From positions 1 through 12,230 of the forward strand of contig CAYOSW010000032.1 of NCBI GenBank assembly GCA_964406775.1: a stretch of 12,230 bases of DNA, given 5' to 3'. The first letter of the stretch is position 1. Each line of letters opens with the position of its first letter. The notes under the pieces were generated by a model. The model worked only from the letters and a program-made list of their open reading frames with translations. It had not been told where the DNA came from and made no database searches. The stretch comes from JACPKO01 sp964406775 (GTDB lineage Bacteria > Patescibacteriota > Microgenomatia > Daviesbacterales > UBA10151). This document shows, piece after piece, positions 1-7,462 of the stretch. Both the position numbers and the translations under genes were made by a program.

Positions 1-2
1 TG

Positions 3-470
3 GCAGCCCTGTTGATTGTAATTATCGTTGTTACGGTAATCCTGCTGGTTTTAGGATCCATTCTTTTAAAAGATTTATCAACTAAACAAGAAGAGCACTC
101 CGGTAGTGCCTCAGTGCAAAAAACAAAAAACCTAAACCATCCAAAGCTATATCAGGCATTGTTGGAATATGATCCTGCAAGAGGGACAATTCTTCAGCTG
201 AAAACCGAAACTGCTTCAGGATTAATCCCTGTCTTCGCTTTAAATAAACCCAAGCAAAACACCAAAGAATTCACATACAAGATAGTTATATTGGATCAGA
301 ATAACGTGGTCATTAATTCGGGTTGGATGAGCGAGGTAAAAGAATATATTCAAACAAAAAACAAAAGATACCGATTTTGGATAACAACGGAATATATTCC
401 CGGTGCAATCGTCAGACTCTATTATCCGGAAACAAAATTAATTTGGACTGGGGTTATAGATGAAGATTAA
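3..470 (+). CDS. Membrane-anchored protein of unknown function (5' partial)
   Basis: The reading frame is open from the first bases of the window and ends at TAA 468-470. It begins inside a hydrophobic stretch (A-A-L-L-I-V-I-I-V-V-T-V-I-L-L-V-L-G), which is a single transmembrane segment or signal anchor, so the true start probably lies upstream. A TTG at 12 is possible but would cut into the membrane helix. After the anchor comes a short polar linker and then about 110 residues of mixed beta character, with no cysteines and no motif I recognise. By topology the soluble part should face outward. The last 11 bases overlap the start of the metalloprotease gene at 460, which implies co-transcription and probably a shared role at the cell surface. 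The function is unknown. Confidence 0.75.
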   Translation, partial: AALLIVIIVVTVILLVLGSILLKDLSTKQEEHSGSASVQKTKNLNHPKLYQALLEYDPARGTILQLKTETASGLIPVFALNKPKQNTKEFTYKIVILDQNNVVINSGWMSEVKEYIQTKNKRYRFWITTEYIPGAIVRLYYPETKLIWTGVIDED

Positions 471-2538
471 GTACCTACTATTTTCAGCACTTCTAATATT
501 GGCAGTTTTTTCAAGAGACACTCTGGCCGCAGTAAATAATGCGAGTTATAAAGTTAAAATCACCATACTTACTCCTTCCGACCAGGTCGATCTTTACGAT
601 CAATGGAATAACCAGCCTGCAAAAAATCTTGTTCTGGATGCGGTTAAGCAAGTGAAGGATTTATATAGCCAACAGTTAAACGGAAGCACTTTTATGATAG
701 ATGAAAATGTTGCTGTCATAAAATCAGTCTCCTCTTTGCCACCGGGGTCGGCGGAAAACGATTTGACTCGAATATTTGAGCAACTATTAGGCTACAACTA
801 CATTTCTGACGCGGATAACGTAGCAAATTTAGTTTTCGTGGTGGGACGAGATACTAATGGAATTCAGTGGGGCGGTAGGGATGTATATGGTCCGCACGGG
901 TCAATTAAGGGATTGGAAGGATTTACCTGGGCTATTTTGGACGGAAGAAGATTACTTGATGTTACATATAATGCGAATTCAGATCAGTATTATGCCGGGC
1001 TGCAGGCTATTGCTCACGAGCTAGGTCACGCATTTGGTTTAAACTACAGCGGTTATACCAATGGTCACGTATGTTCTGAAAGTGTCACAACAGAATGTAA
1101 TGATGAATTTAAAAAATTGGTGGATTCAAAAAAGGCGGTTTATCCTCCCAGAAGCGAAAGTGAATACGATGTTATGAATCCTTATCGGTATATAGGTGAT
1201 TTGAGCCCCCGTTTTAAAAATCTCCAGTTTGCCAACAATTGGGTAAATTCCGAGAAGTATCAACTATGTCAAAGTCCTTTTATACAACCAAAATGCAATC
1301 TTCCTCCCGATAAAGAAGCTCATCGGTACACTACTTTTAGTGAAACAAATTTATACCAGATTGTGCCCGGAAAGATAGATGTTTCGAAAGAAGACACTTT
1401 TCGTTTAACAGGTAAATTCGATACACAGCGGGGTAGCTTGGCTCCGACCGTTAAAATTTGGAGAGGAAGCCAGATTTTGTCCCCCGATATCGATTACCAG
1501 ATAGTGAATTTTTCCCAGAAGGATATTGAAATAAAGATTCTCAATAAAGAAGCTTTAGGGTATTGGAATTTTACCGTAACCGATGCTGATCAAAACTGGA
1601 TTCGTTATACAGAATCTTTGTTGGTTATTGATGGTGCTCCAGGTAGCGTCTCAGCAACAAGTAAGACAGTTAAATTCAAGGTCAAGGCCACCTGTGACGG
1701 CGCAGTCGGTATAGTTGCCTCCTTAAAAATCACCACCAAGATAAATGGCGAGTCAAGAGATTTGGATTCTAGTTTTTTAACGGATTCATCGGGAAATGCC
1801 CAAATCGCATTCACCGTAGAGCCTCAAACACAGGAAGATAATTTTACCGTGACGATTAATACCTATCGGGACGTTTCGGTATTTAGCGGGAATTCGAGGA
1901 CATTTAACTTCAGCAACTATCCTGATTATATCCAGTTTGACGCAATGTGCTCATCTCAACCCAGCGTTAGGGTAGTCACTGTCAATAAATGTGGAAATAA
2001 TCAGATTCCCGGATCGTTCGACGTTAGCATAATTCATAAAAAGGCGGATGGAACTAGTGATCTGAGAAATTATTCAAATAGAATGCCACCCGATTCCCGG
2101 CAAACCGGAAGGGTCTTTTTTGATATGGTTTATCCTGATTTTCAAGAAGGGGATTCTTATGTTTTACAGGCAAATAACATAAGAGGCTACGAACCTAAAC
2201 AAAAAGAGTATTTGATAATGGATTCTTATCCGCAGGAAAGTATTACTAAAACATTCGAAATTTATTACCCAGTGTGTCCCGTAAATGATCCTAGAGTTGG
2301 TCTATCAAGTTCTGTTGATGGCGATATTCTAGATACTTCAGGTAAACCCGTGCCTTTTTACTCGCTAAAAGCAAGGACCTCTTTGGAGGATGAGGATATT
2401 GAGGAGAGTAGGATTTCCCTGGATGAATTGAAGTCAAGAATAAATGATCCAAAGACAAAGGCGATTATTGACTTAACGAGGAGACAACTATATGAAAATT
2501 CTAGTGACATTGAAGCTTGTGTGGAGGATTATAGATGA
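460..2538 (+). CDS. Secreted zinc metalloprotease-like protein with C-terminal Ig-like regions
   Basis: A 692-residue protein with an N-terminal signal peptide: K-I-K, then a hydrophobic core, with probable cleavage near L-A-A around residue 24. The catalytic-type motif HELGHAFGLNY starts at H186, giving H186, E187 and H190 as zinc-binding and catalytic residues plus G193. A Met-turn-like D-V-M-N-P-Y follows at M239. This arrangement (HEXXHXXG, then a methionine turn) is that of metzincin-type peptidases. The usual third ligand position is Y196 rather than His or Asp; H203 is a possible substitute. Residues from about 290 onward look like successive beta-sandwich (Ig-like) regions, suited to substrate or surface binding. 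The start ATG overlaps the upstream gene by 11 bases, and the stop overlaps the next ATG (ATGA), so this is the middle gene of a coupled operon. Proteolytic activity is inferred, and the substrate is unknown. Confidence 0.8.
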   Translation: MKIKYLLFSALLILAVFSRDTLAAVNNASYKVKITILTPSDQVDLYDQWNNQPAKNLVLDAVKQVKDLYSQQLNGSTFMIDENVAVIKSVSSLPPGSAENDLTRIFEQLLGYNYISDADNVANLVFVVGRDTNGIQWGGRDVYGPHGSIKGLEGFTWAILDGRRLLDVTYNANSDQYYAGLQAIAHELGHAFGLNYSGYTNGHVCSESVTTECNDEFKKLVDSKKAVYPPRSESEYDVMNPYRYIGDLSPRFKNLQFANNWVNSEKYQLCQSPFIQPKCNLPPDKEAHRYTTFSETNLYQIVPGKIDVSKEDTFRLTGKFDTQRGSLAPTVKIWRGSQILSPDIDYQIVNFSQKDIEIKILNKEALGYWNFTVTDADQNWIRYTESLLVIDGAPGSVSATSKTVKFKVKATCDGAVGIVASLKITTKINGESRDLDSSFLTDSSGNAQIAFTVEPQTQEDNFTVTINTYRDVSVFSGNSRTFNFSNYPDYIQFDAMCSSQPSVRVVTVNKCGNNQIPGSFDVSIIHKKADGTSDLRNYSNRMPPDSRQTGRVFFDMVYPDFQEGDSYVLQANNIRGYEPKQKEYLIMDSYPQESITKTFEIYYPVCPVNDPRVGLSSSVDGDILDTSGKPVPFYSLKARTSLEDEDIEESRISLDELKSRINDPKTKAIIDLTRRQLYENSSDIEACVEDYR
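2523..2527 (+). promoter_or_regulatory. Shine-Dalgarno GGAGG for the cysteine-rich gene
   Basis: GGAGG lies inside the 3' end of the metalloprotease gene, 7 bases before ATG 2535. This is near-ideal spacing and fixes that start. It also shows that this genome uses SD-led initiation for internal operon genes, in contrast to the leaderless-looking starts further along. Confidence 0.7.
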
Positions 2539-3611
2539 GGACTAAAGGAATGCTGGCCCAACTTGGCTTTTCGCCTTTAATCGTGCTCCTTTTAGTGGGT
2601 GGGTTCCTGTTTTTAGGCGGTTACTTTATTAAAGAAAGAACAAGTTTTCTTCCTCGGGCTGAGGAGGTATGCGGAGATGGGTGGGATAAAAAGGACCCTG
2701 AATGTGATTGGAGTGAACAAAAGGTTTATGATGTTTGCCAAAATATAGAATCAGGAGAATATAGAAGGATTAACGGTCATCAGATTTCCGGCCAATGCGG
2801 TTTTGAGTCTTATTCTGAGAGTGATCAAGAAAAAAAATGTTTGGATAATAATAAGTACTATTGTGACTACACTAAAGAATCAGCAGGAAAAAGGATATAT
2901 AAAACAGGGGGATACTACGCAAAAAATTCTTCCGACCCTCTTTATGGGGAAAGAGATGAGGAGGGCTGTGTTTATGATTTCCAGCCCAAAATTGAACCGT
3001 GTGAGCTTTCGGACGGAGTTATAGGAGTGCCTCCTGATGATTCTATTCATAATTCTAGGCAGCCTCTAATTATTGCAGACGACAAGACAGAAAAAGAGGA
3101 TGGACAGACTTGTGAGTACACTAAGTATTGCGATACGGGAGGGGGTTTTAAATCGGGTGTCCAGCTATGCCGCGGGATTGCAGAAGGTGGAGTTTGTAAT
3201 GATTCGTCCGGTTGTGGTCAGTGTAACAAGATAGGCTCTTCTCCTCAGGTACAAAAGCCGGGATTAAGCGACCCTGAGCCTGTTTGCAAGGTTAAGGTCT
3301 CTATTAATTCTTTGGTGAATCCTGGTCTGGCTCTTAAGCTAATGCGTTATTACGCAATCACCAAAGGGGCTATAGATGTTTGCGTGGAGGCTGATTTAGG
3401 TTTATCAGAAGAAGGTATAGTAGCAAAATCGGTTAGTGGAGAAGAGGGAGATTTGTTCTTTTGTTCGGGATTTAATGGGGAGTTTGAGTGGAAAATTTCT
3501 TCATTCGACTCCGATTATTTTGTCCGGGCAAGCGATAATTTTTCTGCGGATCTTTTAACTCCTTATGTCAAAAAGGCGGAAGAGATACTTCAGGTGAAAG
3601 GTGCGAATTAG
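2535..3611 (+). CDS. Cysteine-rich membrane-anchored extracellular protein
   Basis: A 358-residue protein. Residues 1-32 form a short basic head plus a hydrophobic anchor (G-F-S-P-L-I-V-L-L-L-V-G-G), followed by S-F-L-P-R-A. The N-terminus resembles secreted proteins I associate with Microgenomates, and loosely a type IV pilin leader, but it lacks the Glu at +5 expected of a prepilin. The mature part has 17 cysteines, many clustered between about residues 190 and 235, so it is probably disulfide-stabilised outside the cell. The last hundred residues are cysteine-poor and may be a separate domain. The ATG overlaps the stop of the metalloprotease gene (ATGA) and is preceded by GGAGG, so the two are translationally coupled. 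It could be a substrate, inhibitor or surface partner of the protease; no family is recognised. Confidence 0.8.
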   Translation: MRTKGMLAQLGFSPLIVLLLVGGFLFLGGYFIKERTSFLPRAEEVCGDGWDKKDPECDWSEQKVYDVCQNIESGEYRRINGHQISGQCGFESYSESDQEKKCLDNNKYYCDYTKESAGKRIYKTGGYYAKNSSDPLYGERDEEGCVYDFQPKIEPCELSDGVIGVPPDDSIHNSRQPLIIADDKTEKEDGQTCEYTKYCDTGGGFKSGVQLCRGIAEGGVCNDSSGCGQCNKIGSSPQVQKPGLSDPEPVCKVKVSINSLVNPGLALKLMRYYAITKGAIDVCVEADLGLSEEGIVAKSVSGEEGDLFFCSGFNGEFEWKISSFDSDYFVRASDNFSADLLTPYVKKAEEILQVKGAN

Positions 3612-3636
3612 ATTAAATAACCCCAAAAAATCTTCG

Positions 3637-3645
3637 TGTTAAAAT
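3637..3645 (+). promoter_or_regulatory. Extended -10 promoter of radA (leaderless start)
   Basis: TG-T-TAAAAT is an extended -10 element (TGn plus TAAAAT at 3640-3645). Its 3' end is 6 bases before the radA ATG at 3652, so transcription should begin at or next to the start codon. There is no convincing -35 box, which is typical of extended -10 promoters, and no Shine-Dalgarno sequence in the 40-base gap. Confidence 0.5.
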
Positions 3646-3651
3646 TGCCTT

Positions 3652-4944
3652 ATGCGAAGAACTAGCCAATATGTATGTCAGCAGTGCGGATACCAGTCGC
3701 CGACTTTACTGGGGAAATGCCCGGAGTGCGGGAGCTGGAATTCGCTTGTCGAACAATTAGTCGAGAATACTTCCGGTAAAGGACTCAAAGCAGGTAAATC
3801 CATACCAAAGATAATCAAGCTTGGTGATATAGAAAGAAGTATTTACGATAAAATAAGCACCAAAATAGATGAATTCGATCGGGTTTTAGGCGGCGGTGTT
3901 GTTCTCGGATCGGTTGTTTTAGTTGCCGGTGACCCGGGAATAGGCAAATCCACACTGCTTTCTCACTTGGCTATAAATATTGCCGATACTTTATATGTCG
4001 CCGGAGAGGAGTCGCCTCAACAAATACGCTTAAGAATAGAGAGAATTGACCGTAAAGCCGACTTGAGTTTTATAGCCGAAACCGATGTGGACTCCATAAT
4101 TGCAGGCATAGAATCTCAAAAACCCAAACTGGTCATTGTAGATTCGATCCAGACGCTGGAAACCGCTGATTTAACAGCTGCGGCGGGGTCTGTTTCGCAA
4201 GTCAGAGAGTGCAGTCACAGGCTCCAAAAAGTCGCTAAAAAACTCCATATCCCCATATTTATAGTAGGTCACGTTACCAAAGAAGGTACAGTGGCCGGAC
4301 CCAAGACTCTGGAACATCTGGTTGATGTTGTTCTTTCACTAGAGGGTGATTCAAACAATAACTACAGGATTTTACGCTCGAATAAAAACCGTTTCGGTCC
4401 GGTTGATGAGGTTGGGATATTTGAAATGGACGAGTCGGGGCTTAAAGAAGTGCGCAACCCGTCCGAAGTTTTCCTGGAGGAAAGAGTCGAGGCTCCCGGC
4501 TCAACGATAACTGTTTTATTAACCGGTTTGAGACCGATCTTGGTCGAAATTCAGGCGCTTGTTACAAAAACAGGCTCGCCTATTGCCCGTCGGATCGGGA
4601 CCGGGATTGATAATAACCGGCTCCAGCTACTAACTGCGGTTCTGCAGAAAAGACTCAACTTAAATCTTTGGGATCAGGATATCTTCGTAAACGTTGCAGG
4701 GGGAATAAAAGTGACCGAACCTGCGGCTGATCTGGCAATTTGCGCAGCTATAATCTCTTCTTTTAAAGAGAAAACTCTGGCTAAAAAAGCGGTTTTTATC
4801 GGCGAAGTGGGGCTTTTAGGCGAGGTAAGAAGGGTTAGGGGTCTGGAGAAACGGACTAAGGAAGCGAAAAAGTTGGGATTTGAGAAAGTATACTCTGCCG
4901 ATAACCTTAAAAACCTTAGCGGTCTGTTCAAAAATAGCTCTTAA
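3652..4944 (+). CDS. radA: DNA repair protein RadA
   Basis: A 430-residue RadA/Sms ATPase, close to the usual length of about 450. This family promotes branch migration of recombination intermediates together with RecA in homologous recombination repair. Domains in order: an N-terminal C4 zinc finger (C9, C12, C23, C26); a RecA-like ATPase core with Walker A GDPGIGKST at 93-101 and Walker B ending near D164 (L-V-I-V-D-S); the RadA-specific K-N-R-F-G motif at 245-249; and a C-terminal Lon-protease-like domain (A-D-L-A-I-C-A-A-I and following) without expected peptidase activity. All diagnostic motifs are intact. It starts 40 bases after the surface operon and appears to have its own extended -10 promoter with a leaderless start, so it is probably a separate transcription unit. 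Confidence 0.96.
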   Translation: MRRTSQYVCQQCGYQSPTLLGKCPECGSWNSLVEQLVENTSGKGLKAGKSIPKIIKLGDIERSIYDKISTKIDEFDRVLGGGVVLGSVVLVAGDPGIGKSTLLSHLAINIADTLYVAGEESPQQIRLRIERIDRKADLSFIAETDVDSIIAGIESQKPKLVIVDSIQTLETADLTAAAGSVSQVRECSHRLQKVAKKLHIPIFIVGHVTKEGTVAGPKTLEHLVDVVLSLEGDSNNNYRILRSNKNRFGPVDEVGIFEMDESGLKEVRNPSEVFLEERVEAPGSTITVLLTGLRPILVEIQALVTKTGSPIARRIGTGIDNNRLQLLTAVLQKRLNLNLWDQDIFVNVAGGIKVTEPAADLAICAAIISSFKEKTLAKKAVFIGEVGLLGEVRRVRGLEKRTKEAKKLGFEKVYSADNLKNLSGLFKNSS

Positions 4945-4966
4945 CGGGGTTACCTAGCCTCAAAAC

Positions 4967-4995
4967 TTGCAAAGTTATTCAATAGTTTCTACAAT
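4967..4995 (+). promoter_or_regulatory. Promoter of the LytR_C-domain gene
   Basis: The -35 box TTGCAA (4967-4972) and -10 box TACAAT (4990-4995) are separated by exactly 17 bases. The predicted transcription start is near 5002, giving a leader of only about 6 bases before ATG 5008, with no Shine-Dalgarno sequence. Confidence 0.6.
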
Positions 4996-5007
4996 AATTA
5001 AACACTT

Positions 5008-6309
5008 ATGGCCGACCCTAAAGACACATCCGAAGAAGAGGACAAAGTCGAGGCTGCTTACGAGAATATATCCAAAAAATTGGAAAGCATCAGAAGTGGC
5101 AAAACCTCTGATGATGACGGTGATTCGACAGAAGAAAAAGAATCTTCCGGAGAGGAAGAGGAGCTTGAAGAGTGGAAGGGTCCGAAACCTCCCGTTCTGG
5201 ATAAAGCAGACGAAGAAGAGGAAGATATTGAGTTCAGAAAAGTAAAACTCAAAAACCTCAACCGTGATAAAGATGATCAGGAAGAAGAACCGGAGAAGGA
5301 TTCAGGTGACGACGAAGAAGACGAGGAGACTGAGAAACCGGCCAAGCGTGAATCTGAAGCTGAAAAAGAATGGGAGCCTGAAGACAATGACCCCCTGGAT
5401 GATGATAAAGGCGCCGATGAGGAGAATGATGACTCAGGCGGGGATGAGCCTGAACCGGAAGAAGACGGAAAGTCTGATGAAGAGACCGGGCATATCCGCC
5501 GTTCTGAGCCTGAAAGTAATATCCGCCGAACTGTTGAGCCTGTTGAAAATGAGGCTATTGCTGATTTTGAAAAAACCGATAACGAAGATTTGCCCGTTAA
5601 ACAACCTCAGCCCGATAGTCTCGATGATCTGACTGATGAAAGGCCCGTCGCTAAAGAGCAGGATGAGGAGGACTATTTTATACCGAGCTTGAAGCCCTCT
5701 GGACAAAGAGGGTCGGATTTAGGTATAAATGCGCAAAGGGAATCGTTCGGCGCCAGTTTCGGACAAAGGAGCAGTATGGATAATTCGCAGGGATCGACGG
5801 GCAATGATCCTAATAATTTCTTCTCACAACACAGTCAAAACCAGCCGGTGAAGCGTGCAAATAAATTCCACCTTCTGGTGCTGGTTATTATAGGTATCGC
5901 CGTTATCGGATTCACAGTTTATATATTGAAGGGCGGTTTTGGCGAAATCAGTTTAACCAGTCAGCCGAGTCCTTCGCCTTCGCCCATTGAAACTCCCTCC
6001 GCAACTCCGACGCCTACTCCTGAGCCTGATAGAGCCCAGTACAAAGTAAGAATCTTAAACGGTTCAGGTAAAACCGGACTCGCAAAAACTGTTGCAGACA
6101 AGCTTAAAGAGCTCGGATATCAGATTGAAAAAACGGGGAATGCTACAAATTCGGCCTTTACCCAGACTGTTGTCAGAGTTAAATCGGCCGACGAGTCTGC
6201 CATAGCTCAGGTCATTAAAGACCTCGCTCCTGAATTTGATGCGGCAGGAAATACCTCCTTGAAGTCTGACGACGCTGCAAATATAGAAATCATCCTCGGT
6301 GCAAAGTAA
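5008..6309 (+). CDS. Membrane protein with acidic cytoplasmic region and extracellular LytR_C domain
   Basis: A 433-residue protein with a clear three-part build. Residues 1 to about 280 are low-complexity and extremely rich in Glu and Asp, with no predicted fold. A single membrane helix spans about 289-307, preceded by K-R-A-N-K, which fits a cytoplasmic N-terminus. Outside comes a Pro/Ser/Thr linker (P-S-P-S-P-S-P and similar, about 315-343), then residues 345-433 beginning YKVRILNGSG, which match the LytR_C (LytR/CpsA/Psr C-terminal) domain. The catalytic LytR-CpsA-Psr phosphotransferase domain is absent, so this is not a complete wall-teichoic-acid-type ligase. The LytR_C domain is presumed to bind the cell envelope. 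The acidic part could bind basic proteins or polyamines, but that is speculation. It lies 63 bases after radA with its own promoter. Confidence 0.85.
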   Translation: MADPKDTSEEEDKVEAAYENISKKLESIRSGKTSDDDGDSTEEKESSGEEEELEEWKGPKPPVLDKADEEEEDIEFRKVKLKNLNRDKDDQEEEPEKDSGDDEEDEETEKPAKRESEAEKEWEPEDNDPLDDDKGADEENDDSGGDEPEPEEDGKSDEETGHIRRSEPESNIRRTVEPVENEAIADFEKTDNEDLPVKQPQPDSLDDLTDERPVAKEQDEEDYFIPSLKPSGQRGSDLGINAQRESFGASFGQRSSMDNSQGSTGNDPNNFFSQHSQNQPVKRANKFHLLVLVIIGIAVIGFTVYILKGGFGEISLTSQPSPSPSPIETPSATPTPTPEPDRAQYKVRILNGSGKTGLAKTVADKLKELGYQIEKTGNATNSAFTQTVVRVKSADESAIAQVIKDLAPEFDAAGNTSLKSDDAANIEIILGAK

Positions 6310-6336
6310 TAATGCTTAGTCGGGTTTTAATGGAGT

Positions 6337-6879
6337 ATGGATAAAGACCTTGATATTCAGCCTGATCCGGAAGATGCAGTCACCCCCAGAGAATTGGCAG
6401 AGTTAATAAAGGAGGTCCCAAACCCTATGGTTGATTCTCAGAGGTTTTTGATGGATCCTGATCCCGGAAAAGCAGCAAGAGAGTATGTTGATAGGATAAA
6501 AAATAAGCCAGGAGGCGTAGTTATAGTCCTGAGTAATCTCTCCAGAAATGCTAGGGACACACAACGGTGCAGGGATTGTCCAGAGCATTTAACTGGCGGG
6601 GATCTCTTTTTGGTCAGGGCTGATAACCCAAATGATGTTGGTTTTGGAAATGAAGCGGCCTTAAATATGGGATTTTTAACTCCTGCTATTAAGCCGGAAA
6701 ATGAGTGTCAGGGTAAAACCACTATGATACGTATGACGCCAATGAGTATTCATCAGCTGGAAAGACATAGCAACTTCGACACAAGACGATACTCCAACGG
6801 GTTAAGAATAGATCCTAAACAGGTCTTAAGCGTACTAAGACCTTCTATTGTTGCGCCAGCTCCAAATTCTCTCAAATAA
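6337..6879 (+). CDS. Hypothetical soluble protein
   Basis: A 180-residue protein that I do not recognise. There is no signal peptide or membrane segment, so it is probably cytoplasmic. It is rich in Asp and Pro at the N-terminus, contains a hydrophobic beta-like core (G-G-V-V-I-V-L-S-N-L, about 59-68), and has three cysteines: C78 and C81 (C-R-D-C) and C124. These could form a metal site, although a fourth ligand is not obvious. ATG 6337 is the first start in frame after the stop codon TAA 6328-6330. No Shine-Dalgarno sequence sits at proper spacing (GGAG is only 1 base away). TTTAAT at 6326-6331 might be a -10 box for a leaderless start, but no -35 is visible. It may instead be read through from the LytR_C gene 27 bases upstream. 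Confidence 0.7.
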   Translation: MDKDLDIQPDPEDAVTPRELAELIKEVPNPMVDSQRFLMDPDPGKAAREYVDRIKNKPGGVVIVLSNLSRNARDTQRCRDCPEHLTGGDLFLVRADNPNDVGFGNEAALNMGFLTPAIKPENECQGKTTMIRMTPMSIHQLERHSNFDTRRYSNGLRIDPKQVLSVLRPSIVAPAPNSLK

Positions 6880-6957
6880 TATTAAAGCCATTTAGTTGCC
6901 TTCCAATATAAGAGCAAGGGGATTAATCTTCAGGGGGTCAAAGTTGTGCAGGACGCA

Positions 6958-6979
6958 ATATATATATATATATATATAT
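6958..6979. repeat. (AT)11 dinucleotide microsatellite
   Basis: Eleven uninterrupted AT units. Perfect dinucleotide tracts of this length are rare in bacterial chromosomes and prone to slippage, so length could vary between cells. It lies about 80 bases after the stop of the hypothetical gene and over 500 bases before the next start, so no direct role in promoter spacing can be assigned. Confidence 0.95.
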
Positions 6980-7085
6980 CTGAAAAAAGTGGTTTGGATT
7001 TGAAATCAATGCTTTTTCCTGAATTTAGGGCCGAGAAACTGTTCTGATAAGGAATAGCCGGGTTTACAAATCCCCGTATATCTGC

Positions 7086-7172
7086 AAATATTAGAGAGGT
7101 AGTGAGCAGGAACACCTGAGAGGCGGTGAGTACCGTGACTTGACGATCCTGAAATTTTCATCACTAATATTT
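7086..7172. other. Candidate structured RNA domain
   Basis: A perfect 9-bp helix AAATATTAG (7086-7094) with CTAATATTT (7164-7172) closes an internal region that can itself form CAGGA (7107-7111) with TCCTG (7147-7151), and inside that CGGT-GAGT-ACCG (7124-7135). An alternative hairpin CAGG-AACA-CCTG (7107-7118) competes with the second helix. Nested helices in a non-coding region suggest a folded RNA or a switching leader. No known family is recognised and the strand cannot be decided from the fold alone. Confidence 0.35.
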
Positions 7173-7323
7173 CTTTAGGCCGGTAAATTCCTCAAACCGG
7201 TAGGGTTCCTTAAAGCTTTTTCGTATAGCGATCAGCTTATATCCGAGTGACTCGGCTTCTCTTTACGGTTCCGGTCTGGCTTAAGAGGGTAAAAATATTC
7301 TGTCTGCCTTCTTAGGCGAAGCG

Positions 7324-7349
7324 TACCTGTTTTGTTGGACAAAAAGGTA
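7324..7349 (+). terminator. Possible terminator-like hairpin
   Basis: TACCTGTTTTGT (7324-7335) pairs with ACAAAAAGGTA (7339-7349): 11 bp with one bulged G at 7329 and a TGG triloop. A T-rich run (CTTTTT, 7353-7358) follows, but only after GGG, so it is not a classical Rho-independent terminator. Confidence 0.3.
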
Positions 7350-7375
7350 GGGCTTTTTGAGGGGGGGTTGTTTTA

Positions 7376-7397
7376 AGCATTTATACATAAATATGCT
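7376..7397. repeat. Imperfect AT-rich palindrome
   Basis: AGCATTTAT (7376-7384) mirrors ATAAA-TA-TGCT (7387-7397) around an AC centre, with a two-base insertion in the right arm. It lies about 100 bases upstream of the PIN-TRAM gene and is a candidate operator. Confidence 0.3.
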
Positions 7398-7422
7398 CAC
7401 CTCTTTCTGTTTTAAAATAATG

Positions 7423-7462
7423 TCCCGGCGGGATGGTTTTTCTTCGGTTTAAATAGCCGGGA
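7423..7462. repeat. Hairpin upstream of the PIN-TRAM gene
   Basis: TCCCGGC (7423-7429) and GCCGGGA (7456-7462) form a perfect 7-bp GC-rich stem around a 26-base loop. The loop contains a TTTTTCTTCGG run. It lies 36 bases before ATG 7499, so it would sit in the 5' leader. The TAAAAT at 7413-7418 just upstream could be a -10 box, but no -35 is seen. Confidence 0.4.

Noticed and set aside
2535..2640. Type IV pilin leader
   Set aside because: G-F-S-P-L lacks the conserved Glu at +5, and the protein is cysteine-rich and not pilin-like.
4967..5706. Several open alternative frames across the acidic gene
   Set aside because: They are by-products of the GAA/GAG/GAT-rich coding sequence of the LytR_C gene, which has the recognisable domain.
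6886..7119. Protein-like frames on both strands around the AT repeat (+ frame to stops at 7045 and 7117; minus ORF 6930-7115)
   Set aside because: The + frame has no start and is broken by TGA-TAA; the minus frame has no promoter or ribosome site. Neither can be preferred, so no gene is called.
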